Part shown: piece after piece, positions 1-8,285 of the stretch
Layout of the letters: each line of letters starts with the position of its first letter
Numbering within the stretch: the stretch's first letter is position 1
Assembly: GCF_900113485.1 (NCBI RefSeq)
Contig: NZ_FOPM01000031.1
Span: forward strand, 1-35,875
Source of the DNA: Methylobacterium gossipiicola
GTDB taxonomy: Bacteria > Pseudomonadota > Alphaproteobacteria > Rhizobiales > Beijerinckiaceae
DNA length: 35,875 bases
Direction: 5' to 3'
Position numbers and translations under genes: made by a program
The notes under the pieces: generated by a model
What the model was told of the DNA's origin: nothing
The model's database searches: none
The model's input: only the letters and a program-made list of their open reading frames with translations

Positions 1-308
1 CCGGCCGCCTTTTGGTGAGCCCGCACGGTCGTGCCGTCGAGGAACACCATCCCGAGTTGGACGCCGCGCTCCTGCACCAGGCTGAGCAGCCGCTCCCAGA
101 CACCGGCCCGGGACCAGCGGATGAAGATCTGGGCGGCCCGCCACCACGGACCCAGTTCCTCCGGGATCGCCCGCCATTTGGCGCCGTTCCGATGCCGCCA
201 CAGGATCGCCGAGAGCGTGCGTTGCAGGTCCTGCGGCGGCGTCTTGGCCTTGGGCCGGCACGCCTCGACCAGAGGCTCCAGTTCAGACCATTGCGCGTCG
301 CTCAGCAT
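1..308 (-). CDS. IS5-type transposase, N-terminal part (runs off left edge)
   Basis: The minus-strand frame opens with ATG at 308 (MLSDAQWSELEPLVEA...) behind a GGGA-type ribosome site and stays open to the window edge, giving about 102 residues. The opening is the DUF4096-like N-terminal domain of short IS5-family transposases, with the usual stretch ending in an LWRHRNGAKWRAIP segment, followed by the beginning of the DDE part (a FLDGTTVRAH segment containing the first catalytic Asp). The C-terminal DDE region lies outside the window, so activity cannot be judged. Family assignment is by pattern memory and is fairly firm; the subgroup is not. Confidence 0.75.
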   Translation of the reverse strand, partial: MLSDAQWSELEPLVEACRPKAKTPPQDLQRTLSAILWRHRNGAKWRAIPEELGPWWRAAQIFIRWSRAGVWERLLSLVQERGVQLGMVFLDGTTVRAHQKAA

Positions 309-375
309 CGTCCCTCCCGCAATCAGAGAGACGAAAACGCAAAACGCGCCAATCCGTTCAAGCGACGACAGGCCC
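1..375 (-). mobile_element. IS5-type insertion sequence, 5' end
   Basis: About 65 bases of A/T-richer non-coding DNA precede the transposase start, ending at GGGCCTGTCGTCGC (read on the minus strand from about 375), which looks like a terminal inverted repeat. A CTAG lies exactly at the boundary (375-378), a target type used by IS5-like elements. The other end is outside the window, so the repeat and target duplication cannot be confirmed. Confidence 0.5.
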
Positions 376-404
376 TAGGCGTCCGTCAGCCAAAACTCGC
401 TCAT
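376..404 (-). pseudogene. Remnant N-terminus of a second IS5-type transposase
   Basis: Reading leftward from ATG at 404, preceded by a GAAGGAGG ribosome site, the frame gives MSEFWLTDA and then a TAG created at the junction with the neighbouring insertion sequence. MS-x-FWLTDAQF is the familiar opening of a common IS5 transposase. This therefore looks like an older IS5 copy that was entered by the element at 1-375. The DNA from 405 to about 475 would be its outer end. Nothing else is recognisable between 405 and gspK. Confidence 0.5.
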
Positions 405-503
405 CCGGTCCTCCTTCACGACAAAGGAATCACAGACCGTCCGGCCAAACCAAATTTATGAGGCCGGAGCCTAACTCAGACCACTGGGTAGGCCAGCAAG
501 CTG

Positions 504-1370
504 CTACGGCTCCAGCACGGCCACAATGCGAGTGCAGGCGCCCCTAGCGACAGGGGCCTTGGCCTCGGAGGGTGGAACGGACTGGGTCCAAGCGACGACG
601 CCGGTTCCGATGGGGGCGGGGCCCGTCGAGACGAGGGCGGAGCGGCCGGCGCGGATTCCCTTGGCGTCAGCGACGGACACTTCGATGCGAAGGAACAGGC
701 GCGGGGAGGGGCGGGGCTCCGATGCCCCGCCCGGCAGAGGCGTGGTGTCGAATTGTCCGCCCGGATTGAACACCGTCACGTAGGGGCGTAGGCGCGCCGC
801 GAGGGCGGGGGTCATCGACGGCAATTGTTCGATCTCGTCGGCGCTGACGAAGGGGCCGTTGCGCGGTCCGTCAGCGAGGCCGCGCGCCCGGTATTGTGGC
901 ACTTCGGCACCGCCGCCGGGTTCGGTGATGTCATCGGGGTCGCGAAAATCCACGATCTCGGCGGCGAGGGTCCGGGCGTCGCCGTCGGGCACCGCGAGGA
1001 CGCGCAACGCCTCCTCCAGGGCGAGACGGGGCGTGGTGTTGAGGTCGAGGAGGCGGCCCTGGTCGCGCACGGCGATCCGGGCGGTCAGCCCGCCCGGCAA
1101 GGGGCATGCGATGGGGCTGCCATCCTCCGGCAGGTCGAGGCGCGGCATTCGGTAGGTGCGCTCGACGACGAAGCCGTGGGCGAGGAGGCGAGCGATGCCG
1201 TCCGCCAGCCCCTGGAGCCGGACGCCGTCGCCGCGCACGGTGGCGAGGGCCGTGCGCGTCTGAAGGCGCAGGGCCGCCGTCACCGCCGCCGCCGACAGGA
1301 CGACGAGGATCGCCAGCACCGCCGGCAGCACGAAGCCGGCCTCGCCGACGGGCTTCTCCCCGGAAGACAT
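504..1370 (-). CDS. gspK: T2SS minor pseudopilin GspK
   Basis: GspK is the large tip pseudopilin that caps the GspI-J-K complex of the type II secretion pseudopilus in the inner membrane and periplasm. The 288-residue product begins MSSGEKPVGEAGF, then has a single hydrophobic helix (VLPAVLAILVVLSAAAV). This is the usual pseudopilin N-terminus with the processing site around G-F/V and no Glu5, as is normal for GspK. The middle has the helical segment typical of the family (LDLNTTPRLALEEALRVL, then DFRDPDDITEPGG). The open frame extends upstream to 1745, but that stretch is not pseudopilin-like and overlaps gspJ. The ATG at 1370 places the start just before the class III leader. It lies 251 bp after gspJ, an unusually large gap for this operon. 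Confidence 0.85.
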   Translation of the reverse strand: MSSGEKPVGEAGFVLPAVLAILVVLSAAAVTAALRLQTRTALATVRGDGVRLQGLADGIARLLAHGFVVERTYRMPRLDLPEDGSPIACPLPGGLTARIAVRDQGRLLDLNTTPRLALEEALRVLAVPDGDARTLAAEIVDFRDPDDITEPGGGAEVPQYRARGLADGPRNGPFVSADEIEQLPSMTPALAARLRPYVTVFNPGGQFDTTPLPGGASEPRPSPRLFLRIEVSVADAKGIRAGRSALVSTGPAPIGTGVVAWTQSVPPSEAKAPVARGACTRIVAVLEP

Positions 1371-1378
1371 CCCGGGCT

Positions 1379-1396
1379 CGAAGGGCGAGCCCTTCG
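1379..1396 (-). promoter_or_regulatory. Hairpin directly upstream of gspK start
   Basis: CGAAGGG-cgag-CCCTTCG is a perfect 7-bp inverted repeat with a four-base loop ending 8 bases before the chosen gspK start. In the mRNA it could occlude the ribosome site or act as a processing site. It lies within the 1371-1621 gap between gspJ and gspK, where I see no gene and no clear promoter. Confidence 0.35.
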
Positions 1397-1621
1397 CGGG
1401 TCCAGTGCGGAGCCCTCGTGCTGTGACGCAATCACCTCGTTCATGCGCCAGAGCACTCGGCTTTTGTTTTTGCATCAATTTTCCCAGACACGGCTGAAGC
1501 CTCCGTCTGGATCGATGCACTAGGTTCTTCGTCGCGCGCTGCCCGACACCCGCCGAAGAGGTGACCACTTCGGAATCCCGGACCAAAGAACTTCCCTCGC
1601 GAAACGTGAGACGGGGCCAAT

Positions 1622-2227
1622 TCATGGCTGCACACCGACGGGAATCACGAGGGGGGGCCAGCGCCTCCGGTCGGAGGGCGGAAACGTGAGGCGCAATTTC
1701 ACCAAGGCTGGATGGGCGTCGCGGCGGGACCAGTCCGCCAGCCATTGCGGCGCCAGCTTCGGCGCAGGGCTGCCGAAATAGCGCAGTTCGACCGCGACGA
1801 GGCGCCCGAGAAGGCGCTCGGGCACCGGGTCGTCGGCGTCGCCGCCCCGCACCGGCCGGCGGCTCTCCACGAGGTCGAGGCCGGCCTCGCCCGGCACGGC
1901 CCGCAAGTCGAGGCGTTGCTCGGCCGCGCGCTCGACATCGCGATTGGCCGGCAGGATGGCGGAGACGCCGTCGGCGGTGCCGAGGAAGGGCGGCAGGGTG
2001 CCGTCGGGGCGCCGGCCCGCCACGTCGCTGAGGGCGCGGCGCAGGTGGTCGCGTACGGTCTGCACGGCCTCGTCGTCGGTGAGCCGAGCCGAGACGCCGG
2101 CGATGGAGCCGGTCATCGACAGGGCCTGCGACAGCATCACGCCGATCAGGGCGGTGAGGGCCAGGCCGATGAGCATCTCCACCAGGGTGAAGCCGGCCTC
2201 GGACGGGGCGGGAGCGACCTCAGCCAC
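1622..2227 (-). CDS. gspJ: T2SS minor pseudopilin GspJ
   Basis: GspJ belongs to the pseudopilus tip complex of the type II secretion system. The product is 201 residues, starting at a GTG (2227) that overlaps the gspI end by 8 bases. Its leader is followed by the class III processing motif G-FTLVE (residues about 12-17) with the conserved Glu5, then a hydrophobic helix MLIGLALTALIGVMLSQAL. The remainder fits GspJ length and its RRR-rich C-terminal part. Translational coupling with gspI and the order H-I-J-K support the assignment. Confidence 0.88.
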   Translation of the reverse strand: MAEVAPAPSEAGFTLVEMLIGLALTALIGVMLSQALSMTGSIAGVSARLTDDEAVQTVRDHLRRALSDVAGRRPDGTLPPFLGTADGVSAILPANRDVERAAEQRLDLRAVPGEAGLDLVESRRPVRGGDADDPVPERLLGRLVAVELRYFGSPAPKLAPQWLADWSRRDAHPALVKLRLTFPPSDRRRWPPLVIPVGVQP

Positions 2228-2600
2228 CGGGCGCCCCGGCCATGAGGGTGACGTAGACCGGGCGCCCCTCGGGGCCGCCCCGGGTCAGGCACACCCGCCA
2301 CAGGGGTGGGACCCGCTGCCAGCCGAGGCGTGGGCCGACATCCGTGACGCTGAGCGTCCAGGGGGCGCCGTCGGAGAAGACGCCCTGTTCGAGGCCCGGG
2401 CGCAGGCCGGCGGCGGCGCGCAGGGCGACGATCCCCTGCGCCTCGTCGACGACGCGGTCGACCGCCGCGACCCGTCCGAGGCCGAGGACGGTGCTCCCCG
2501 CCACCTGGAGGGCCGCCACCATCCCGAGGGCCACGAGGGCGAAAGCGACCAGAACCTCCACCAGGGTGAAGCCGGCCTCGTCCGGTTCGGCGGGGATCAC
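2220..2600 (-). CDS. gspI: T2SS minor pseudopilin GspI
   Basis: This is a 126-residue pseudopilin that initiates the tip complex of the type II secretion pseudopilus. The GTG start at 2600 overlaps the gspH stop in a GTGA arrangement. The leader VIPAEPDEAG is followed by FTLVEVLVAFALVALGMVAAL, the canonical processing site, Glu5 and helix. The C-terminal half contains a PLWRVCLTRGGPEGRPVYVTLM-like strand region as in GspI. The longer open frame upstream is a shadow of gspH and gspG. Confidence 0.87.
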   Translation of the reverse strand: MIPAEPDEAGFTLVEVLVAFALVALGMVAALQVAGSTVLGLGRVAAVDRVVDEAQGIVALRAAAGLRPGLEQGVFSDGAPWTLSVTDVGPRLGWQRVPPLWRVCLTRGGPEGRPVYVTLMAGAPGG

Positions 2601-3031
2601 GGCATACCCTCCGCCACGAGCCCCGTGAGGGGGCTCACCGTGAGGACCCGGGCGGCACGGCCGAGGGTGAGGAACACCCGGGCGCCGGAGGTGCTGCCAT
2701 CCGGCCGGAAGCGGATCGCGCCGGGCTCGACCCGCGCGCCGGCGGGCACGTCGAGGCGCAGGGCGACGGGGAGGGGGATCGCAGGGGCGCCGGGGCGCGA
2801 ACTCACCAGGCGTCCCGGCCCATCGAGGGCGAGGCGCATGGGCCGCCCGGTCCGGATCGCCTCGGCCCGCAGGAGATCGATCTCCGTCCGTAGGGTCTCG
2901 GCGGTGCGCTCCAGGCGGCGGGCCGGTACCAGGGTGTCGAGGGCGGGGCCGGCGGAGGCGGCGGCGAGGCCGAGGATCGCCAGGACGACGAGCATCTCGA
3001 CGAGGCTGAAGCCGTCCTCGCCCGCGCGCAT
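2597..3031 (-). CDS. gspH: T2SS minor pseudopilin GspH
   Basis: The 144-residue product starts MRAGEDG-FSLVEMLVVLAILGLAAASAGP: a short basic/acidic leader, class III prepilin site, Glu5 and helix. GspH is the minor pseudopilin that links the tip complex to the GspG shaft. The C-terminal region with LDGPGRLVSSRPG and IRFRPDGSTSGARVFLT follows the GspH/FimT fold pattern. Its ATG overlaps the gspG stop (TGATG) and its own stop overlaps the gspI start, so the pseudopilin genes are translationally coupled. Confidence 0.88.
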   Translation of the reverse strand: MRAGEDGFSLVEMLVVLAILGLAAASAGPALDTLVPARRLERTAETLRTEIDLLRAEAIRTGRPMRLALDGPGRLVSSRPGAPAIPLPVALRLDVPAGARVEPGAIRFRPDGSTSGARVFLTLGRAARVLTVSPLTGLVAEGMP

Positions 3032-3483
3032 CAGGTGCTCGACGCGTCAGCATCCTCGCCGGTGCCGCCGGGCTGGCCGTCGCGGCCGAGGCTGTAGACC
3101 TCGAACGGGGCGCCGCCGGTGCCGGGGCTGCGGTAGAGGTAGGGACGGCCCCAGGGGTCGATCAGCCCCTTGGCGTCGCGAACGTAGGGTCCCTGCCAGT
3201 TGACGCCGGAGGGCGCCGAGACCAGGGCGGCGAGCCCCTGCTGCGAATTCGGGTAGCTGCCGGCGTCGAGGTAGTAGAGCTCGACGGACCGGGCGATGTT
3301 CTTGGCCTGGACCTTGGCGGAATCGCCCTTGGCGCGGCCGAGGTAGCCGAGCACCTGCGGCGTCACCATGGTGGCGATCATGCCGATGATCGCCAGGACG
3401 ACGAGGAGTTCGACGAGGGAGAAGCCGTCCTCGCCGTCCTCGCGCGGGCGCGCCGTGATCGGGGTCTGTCGGGTGTCGCGCAT
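3031..3483 (-). CDS. gspG: T2SS major pseudopilin GspG
   Basis: GspG polymerises into the pseudopilus shaft. The 150-residue product has a 20-residue leader, then G-FSLVELLVVLAIIGMIATMVTP. It also carries the family signature NSQQGLAALV, the GPYV.DAKGLIDPWGRPYLYRSPG segment and a C-terminal acidic tail (GTGEDADAS) that in family members binds calcium. The long frame upstream to 4113 is out of frame with gspF and is not coding; ATG at 3483 is the natural start. An 80-bp gap separates it from gspF. Confidence 0.93.
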   Translation of the reverse strand: MRDTRQTPITARPREDGEDGFSLVELLVVLAIIGMIATMVTPQVLGYLGRAKGDSAKVQAKNIARSVELYYLDAGSYPNSQQGLAALVSAPSGVNWQGPYVRDAKGLIDPWGRPYLYRSPGTGGAPFEVYSLGRDGQPGGTGEDADASST

Positions 3484-3563
3484 CTCGGGGGGGCCTGCTC
3501 CGCCACCGCGGGACCCTAGGGGCGGGGCGTAAAGATTCCCCTCTCCCACGCGGCGCTCGGCTC

Positions 3564-4778
3564 TCAGCGCGCCATCTCGCCGACGCTGAGGATCGCTCCC
3601 ATCACCGACATGATGAGGCCGCCGATGAGGCCGCCGAGGGTGACGGTGACGAGGGGGGTGAGCAGGGCGAGGAGGCGGTCGATGCGCTCGCGGGTCTGGG
3701 TCTCGTGCATCTCGGCGGCGTGGATGAGGACGGGGCCGAGGCGGTTCACCTGCTCGCCGCTGGCGATGAGGTTGAGGGTCGAGGGCGCGTAGGCCTTGAG
3801 GGCGGTGAGCCCGCTCGCGAGGCTCGCCCCCTCCGTGAGGCGGCGGCTCGCCTGGGCCAGGGCCTCGCGGAACAGGAGGTTGCGGGCGAGCGGGCGCGTC
3901 GCCGCCACGGCCTCCGGGATCGGCACGGAGGCGTTCAGGAGGGTGCCAAGCACCCGGCAGAGGCGGCCGAACTCGGCACCGACGACGATCTCGCGCACCA
4001 TGGGGACCCGCAGGGCGAGGCGGCTGCGGGCGGCGGCGAAACCCGGCTTGCTCCATGCCCGCGCCACGAGGGTCGCGACGAGCGCCAACCCGACGAGGAT
4101 CTGGAGCCACCACGCCGCGAGGGCGTCGCCCAGCGCCTGCGCCGCCCGGATGGCGAAGGGCGGCTCGCGCCCGGCGCCCTCGAACATCGGCGCCAGGGCC
4201 GGCACGAGGACGCCGATCACCATGGCGAGGGTGCCGATGGCCATGAGCAGGAGCAGGCTCGGATAGACCATGGCCGACGAGAGGTGCCGGCGCACGGCGT
4301 CCCGGCGCTCGAGGGAGGCGGTGAGGCTCGCGACGACGTCGACGAGGGTGCCGGTGGCCTCACCCGCCCGCACGGCGTCGACCATGTCGCACGGAAACGC
4401 CTGCGGATGGGCCGCCATGGCCTTCGACAGGGAGGCGCCCGCCACCACCCGTTCGAGGAGATCGGTGAGGACGGGTCGCATGGCGGCGGAGGCCTGCCGC
4501 TGCACCAGACGCAGGCATTGATCGACGGTGAGGCCGGCCCCGAGAAGCGTGCCGAACTCCTTCAAGAAGCCGATCCGCGCCGGATCGGCGATGCGGTCGC
4601 GGCCGAACAGGTCGCGCTTCCAGAATGGCAGCCCACCCGCGGCGGCCGGGGCGATGGCAAACACCCGCAGGCCGTCGGCGCGCAGATCCGCCACCGCGCG
4701 CTCGCGGCCCCGCGCCTCGATCCGCCCGGAGCGCAGGCGACCGTCCGGATCGTAGGCCTTGTAGGCGAAGGCCGGCAT
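3564..4778 (-). CDS. gspF: T2SS inner-membrane platform protein GspF
   Basis: GspF is the polytopic inner-membrane protein that couples the GspE ATPase to pseudopilus assembly. The product is 404 residues, standard for the family. It opens with the conserved MPAFAYKAYDPDGRLRSG strand motif and contains two homologous T2SSF domains (about residues 70-195 and 270-390). Each ends in hydrophobic helices (LLLLMAIGTLAMVIGVLVPAL and LVTVTLGGLIGGLIMSVMGAI). Its ATG overlaps the gspE stop in a TGATG junction, so the two are translationally coupled. Confidence 0.94.
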   Translation of the reverse strand: MPAFAYKAYDPDGRLRSGRIEARGRERAVADLRADGLRVFAIAPAAAGGLPFWKRDLFGRDRIADPARIGFLKEFGTLLGAGLTVDQCLRLVQRQASAAMRPVLTDLLERVVAGASLSKAMAAHPQAFPCDMVDAVRAGEATGTLVDVVASLTASLERRDAVRRHLSSAMVYPSLLLLMAIGTLAMVIGVLVPALAPMFEGAGREPPFAIRAAQALGDALAAWWLQILVGLALVATLVARAWSKPGFAAARSRLALRVPMVREIVVGAEFGRLCRVLGTLLNASVPIPEAVAATRPLARNLLFREALAQASRRLTEGASLASGLTALKAYAPSTLNLIASGEQVNRLGPVLIHAAEMHETQTRERIDRLLALLTPLVTVTLGGLIGGLIMSVMGAILSVGEMAR

Positions 4779-6517
4779 CAGACGAGTCCCTCGAAGACGC
4801 GGCCGATCTCGTCGAGGGTGGTCTCCCCGGCGAGCACCTTCGCTCGTGCGGTCTCGGCGAGGGTGGCCATCCCGGCGGCCCGCGCCCGGGCCGTGAGGGT
4901 CTGCTCGTCGGCGCCGTCGCAGATCAGGGCGCGGAGTTCGGTGTCGAGGGGCATCACCTCGGAGACGACGCTGCGGCCACGATAGCCCGAGCCGTTGCAG
5001 GCGGCGCAGCCGCAGGCCCGGCGCAGGCGCAAGGGAGGCCCCTCGGCGGGGTGACTGAGGCGCAGGCGCTCCTCGGGCGTCGCCTCGCTCAGGCTCGCGC
5101 AGTCGGCGCAGACCCGGCGCACGAGGCGCTGGGCGACGACGCCGTTGAGGGTCGCGGCGATGAGGAAGCGCTCGACGCCCATGTCGACGAGGCGCGTCAC
5201 CGTGGCGGGCGCCGAGTTCGTGTGCAGGGTCGAGATCACGAGGTGGCCGGTGAGGGAGGCCTGGACGGCGATGCGGGCGGTCTCACCGTCGCGGATCTCG
5301 CCGACCATGACCACGTCCGGGTCCTGGCGCAGGATCGAGCGGAGCGCCGCGGCGAAATCGAGGCCGATGCCCGGATGGGCCTGGACCTGATTGACCCCGG
5401 CCATGCGGTACTCGACGGGGTCCTCGACGGTGACGACCTTGAGGTGGGTGCCGTTGATGCGCCGCAGGGCCGCGTAGAGGGTCGTGGTCTTGCCGGAGCC
5501 GGTGGGGCCGGTGACGAGGACGAGGCCGTTGGGCCGGCGCGTCATAGCGTCGATCTGCCGGATCGCCCCGTCGTCGAAGCCGAGCCCGGCGAAATCCTCG
5601 ACCCGGCGCGAGCCGTCGAGGACGCGCATCACCACGCTCTCGCCGTGGGCGGTGGGCAGGGTCGAGATGCGCAGGTCGATGTCGTGGCCGCGATCCGCCA
5701 CCTGCATGCGGCCGTCCTGGGGCAGGCGCCGCTCGGCGATGTTGAGGCCGGCCAGGATCTTGATGCGGGTGGTGAGGGCGAGCTGCACCGACTTGGTCAG
5801 GCGCTCGGATTCGATGAGGACGCCGTCGACCCGGTAGCGCACACGGACATCCGCTTCTTCCGCCTCGATGTGGATGTCGGAGGCCGAGAGTTCGAAGGCC
5901 TTGCGCACCAGCCTTGCGGCGAGGCGGACGATGGGGGCCTGGCTCGCCACGTCCTGCAGCCGGGCGAGGTCGCCGTCGAGGCCGGCAGCGTCGGCCTCCT
6001 CCGCCTCGCCGTCGCCGTAGACCGCCCGGTGCGCCCGCTCGAAGGCGCTGGGGCCGATGATGCGCAAGGATACGGTTCGGTCGGTGAGGTGGGCGAGGGC
6101 CGCCGGAGCCTCGGCGTCGAACACGTCCACCACCGCGACGGTCAGCACCCCGTCCCGGTCCGACACCGGCAGGACACGGGCGCGGGCGCAGTAATCGCCG
6201 TCCAGAAGATCCAGCAGCACGGCCTGGGACGGGACCGCGTCCTCGGCGAGGAAGCTCAAGCCCGTGGCGTCGGCCAGCGCGGTGACGAGGGTCGCCTCGT
6301 GCAGCAGCCCGCTCTCCGTCAGGATGACGGGCAGGGGGCGCCGTCCCGGCCGGTCGAGGGCGGCCTGGGCCTGATCGAGGCCGGCGGCGTCGAGGGCCTG
6401 AGTGCGCACGAGATAGGCGAGGAAATCGCGGGCCGCATCGGTGGCGTCGCGCCCCGGGGCGCGTCGATCCGGCCGGGGGCGGCGCGGACGGCTTTTGGCG
6501 GCCCAGATGGAGAGCAT
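4778..6517 (-). CDS. gspE: T2SS assembly ATPase GspE
   Basis: GspE is the cytoplasmic hexameric ATPase that powers pseudopilus extension. The C-terminal half contains Walker A GPTGSGKTTTLYAA, the Asp box region with VEDPVEYR, Walker B DPDVVMVGEIRD and the His box LVISTLHTNSA. A zinc-binding module with two Cys pairs (CADC and CAAC about 30 residues later) follows, typical of GspE. The N-terminal part has the GspE N-terminal domain (LAYLVRTQALDAAGLDQA...). The frame is open to 6625; ATG at 6517 (MLSIWAAKSR) gives 579 residues, near family length. No strong ribosome site is visible, so the start is moderately certain. Confidence 0.93.
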   Translation of the reverse strand: MLSIWAAKSRPRRPRPDRRAPGRDATDAARDFLAYLVRTQALDAAGLDQAQAALDRPGRRPLPVILTESGLLHEATLVTALADATGLSFLAEDAVPSQAVLLDLLDGDYCARARVLPVSDRDGVLTVAVVDVFDAEAPAALAHLTDRTVSLRIIGPSAFERAHRAVYGDGEAEEADAAGLDGDLARLQDVASQAPIVRLAARLVRKAFELSASDIHIEAEEADVRVRYRVDGVLIESERLTKSVQLALTTRIKILAGLNIAERRLPQDGRMQVADRGHDIDLRISTLPTAHGESVVMRVLDGSRRVEDFAGLGFDDGAIRQIDAMTRRPNGLVLVTGPTGSGKTTTLYAALRRINGTHLKVVTVEDPVEYRMAGVNQVQAHPGIGLDFAAALRSILRQDPDVVMVGEIRDGETARIAVQASLTGHLVISTLHTNSAPATVTRLVDMGVERFLIAATLNGVVAQRLVRRVCADCASLSEATPEERLRLSHPAEGPPLRLRRACGCAACNGSGYRGRSVVSEVMPLDTELRALICDGADEQTLTARARAAGMATLAETARAKVLAGETTLDEIGRVFEGLV

Positions 6518-6645
6518 GCGGGGGTCCGGTGCCAGGATGGGGCCGGACGCCGAGGGGTCCGTGCATTTAAGCCAAATGAAACCACCACAGCGGTAAAGAT
6601 TGCGTCTCGCACCCGCCGTGTGCAACCGATCTCGGGAGTGCGGAC
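6518..6645. promoter_or_regulatory. Divergent promoter region between gspE and gspL
   Basis: This 128-bp intergenic stretch separates the leftward gspE-K block from the rightward gspL-M-C/N block and must hold the start signals for both. The section around 6563-6605 (gcatttaagccaaatgaaac) is locally A/T-richer. I cannot assign -35/-10 boxes with confidence. A GGGAG at about 6633 serves gspL. Confidence 0.4.
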
Positions 6646-7755
6646 GTGAACGGAAACGCGCTCAAGTCTATGCTACCCCTGGCCCAGGCGGGACATGGCC
6701 TCAAGGCGGCCTTGCGCTGGTGGGTCTCGGAACTCGGCAGCTTCGTCGAGGGCGAGGGGGCCCCGGCGCCGGCGCGCAGCGACCTCATGCTCTATCTCGG
6801 CCCCCTCGGGACGGGCCAGGCCCTCACCCTGATCGACCGGCGGGAGGACACCCCGCGCCGCTACACCCTGGCGGCCGAGGCCGATGACTTGAGCGAGCGC
6901 CTCGCGGCGATCCGGGGCACGGCCCGTCAGGCCGTCTCCGTCACCCTCCTGGTCGATCCCACGCTCTGTTTCCTGCGCACTCTCTCCCTGCCCGTGGCGG
7001 TGCTGCCGCGCATGCGCGACGTCCTTGCCCAGGAGTTGGAAGCGGCGACGCCCTTCCGGATGCAAGGCGTCTATTCGGATTGGTACGTCGAGGGTGAGGA
7101 CGAGGGTGGTCTGCGGGTGCGCCACGTGATTCTCAAGCGCGCCCGGCTCGATCCCATCCTGGCCGTGCTGGCGAGCGCCGGGCTCAAGGCCGGCGGAGTC
7201 GGCGTCGGACCGTCCGAGGACCGGGCGATGCCGGTGGATCTCCTCAGCGGCGGCCAGCGCCCGGTGCCGCGCCTGCTCCGGGGGTTGAATGCGGGCGATG
7301 CCGTGGCGATGGCCGTGTCCGCCGGCCTGCTGCTCGGCGCCTTCGGCCTCCTGCGGGCGCACCAGGACGCCACCCTGGACAGCCTGGAAGCGGCAAGTTT
7401 CGAGGCGCGGCGGGCGGCGCCGCATCGCCTCGCGCCACCGGTCCAGACCCTGGCCTCCGCCCTCGCGGCGGAACGCGCGGCCCGGCCGCCGCTCGCGGTT
7501 CTCTGGTCGGATCTCGCCGCCGCCCTGCCCGACACCGCCTTCGCCGAGGGCCTGCATCTCGGACCCGAGGGCGCAATCGTGACCTTGCGGACGACCGACG
7601 CCGAGGCGGCCCTGCGCGCCTTGCGGGCCGCGCCGGGAATCGGCGCCGTGGTGCCGCGCGAGGGCGAGGGTGCCGCCGGGCGCCTCGTCGTAGGGCTGAC
7701 GCCGCGCGCTCGGACGGATTCCGGAGCGGCCCCCGTGCCGCTGCTGCGCCCATGA
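6646..7755 (+). CDS. gspL: T2SS protein GspL-like
   Basis: GspL is a bitopic inner-membrane protein that recruits GspE through its actin-like cytoplasmic domain. The 369-residue product has a PilM/GspL-like cytoplasmic region (residues about 40-200). A central transmembrane helix follows (AVAMAVSAGLLLGAFGLLRA, about 222-241), and then a periplasmic helical and ferredoxin-like part (ALPDTAFAEGLHLGPEGAIVTLRTTDAEAALRAL region). Start is GTG at 6646 after GGGAG; the ATG at 6670 is an alternative. It overlaps gspM by an ATGA. The family is weakly conserved, so the call leans on topology and context. Confidence 0.8.
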   Translation: MNGNALKSMLPLAQAGHGLKAALRWWVSELGSFVEGEGAPAPARSDLMLYLGPLGTGQALTLIDRREDTPRRYTLAAEADDLSERLAAIRGTARQAVSVTLLVDPTLCFLRTLSLPVAVLPRMRDVLAQELEAATPFRMQGVYSDWYVEGEDEGGLRVRHVILKRARLDPILAVLASAGLKAGGVGVGPSEDRAMPVDLLSGGQRPVPRLLRGLNAGDAVAMAVSAGLLLGAFGLLRAHQDATLDSLEAASFEARRAAPHRLAPPVQTLASALAAERAARPPLAVLWSDLAAALPDTAFAEGLHLGPEGAIVTLRTTDAEAALRALRAAPGIGAVVPREGEGAAGRLVVGLTPRARTDSGAAPVPLLRP

Positions 7756-8285
7756 GCCCCGATCTCGCCACCCTGCTGCGCGGACGCGGCGGCGCCGTGG
7801 CACTCCTCGGTCTCGCCATCGTCGGGGGCCTCTGGCTCCTGGCCCAAGCCACGGGCGACGTCTTGGACGCGCGGGAGCGGATCGCGGAAAGCCGCGACCT
7901 CCTCGGTCGGACCCGCGCGGCGGCGGAGCGCCCCGCCCCCGTCCCCCCCCTGTGGGCGGCGGACGAATCGGCCCTGCTCGCGGCCTTCCGTGCCCGCCTC
8001 GAAGGGCTGACGGCATCGCGCGCGCTCCTCCTCGACGATGCCCGCCTCGATCCCGATGCGGCGCGCCCGACGGCACCGCGCCTCGGCGCGACCCTGCGGG
8101 GCACGGCAGAAGGCCTGCACAGCCTGCTCCTCGCCCTGGAAACGCAGAGTCCCCTCATGGTGGTCGAGACCGCCGACATCACGGTGGCGCGGCCGGCCGA
8201 TGCCGAGACGGGCCGGCCGACTGTCATGCAGCTCACTTTCGCCCTGCGGGGTGCCCTAGCGAAGGCCCCGGACGCCGTGCGATGA
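7752..8285 (+). CDS. gspM: T2SS protein GspM-like
   Basis: This 177-residue protein has a short cytoplasmic N-terminus, one membrane helix (AVALLGLAIVGGLWLLAQA), a coiled-coil-prone segment (DVLDARERIAESRDLLGRTRAAAE) and a small periplasmic alpha/beta domain. This is the GspM/PilO-like layout. In the T2SS, GspM pairs with GspL in the inner-membrane platform. It overlaps gspL and the next gene by ATGA junctions, giving three coupled genes. Identification rests mostly on topology and position. Confidence 0.75.
   Translation: MSPDLATLLRGRGGAVALLGLAIVGGLWLLAQATGDVLDARERIAESRDLLGRTRAAAERPAPVPPLWAADESALLAAFRARLEGLTASRALLLDDARLDPDAARPTAPRLGATLRGTAEGLHSLLLALETQSPLMVVETADITVARPADAETGRPTVMQLTFALRGALAKAPDAVR

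Noticed and set aside
1386..1745. Long N-terminal extension of gspK
   Set aside because: It overlaps gspJ and has no pseudopilin features; the prepilin leader begins just after ATG 1370.
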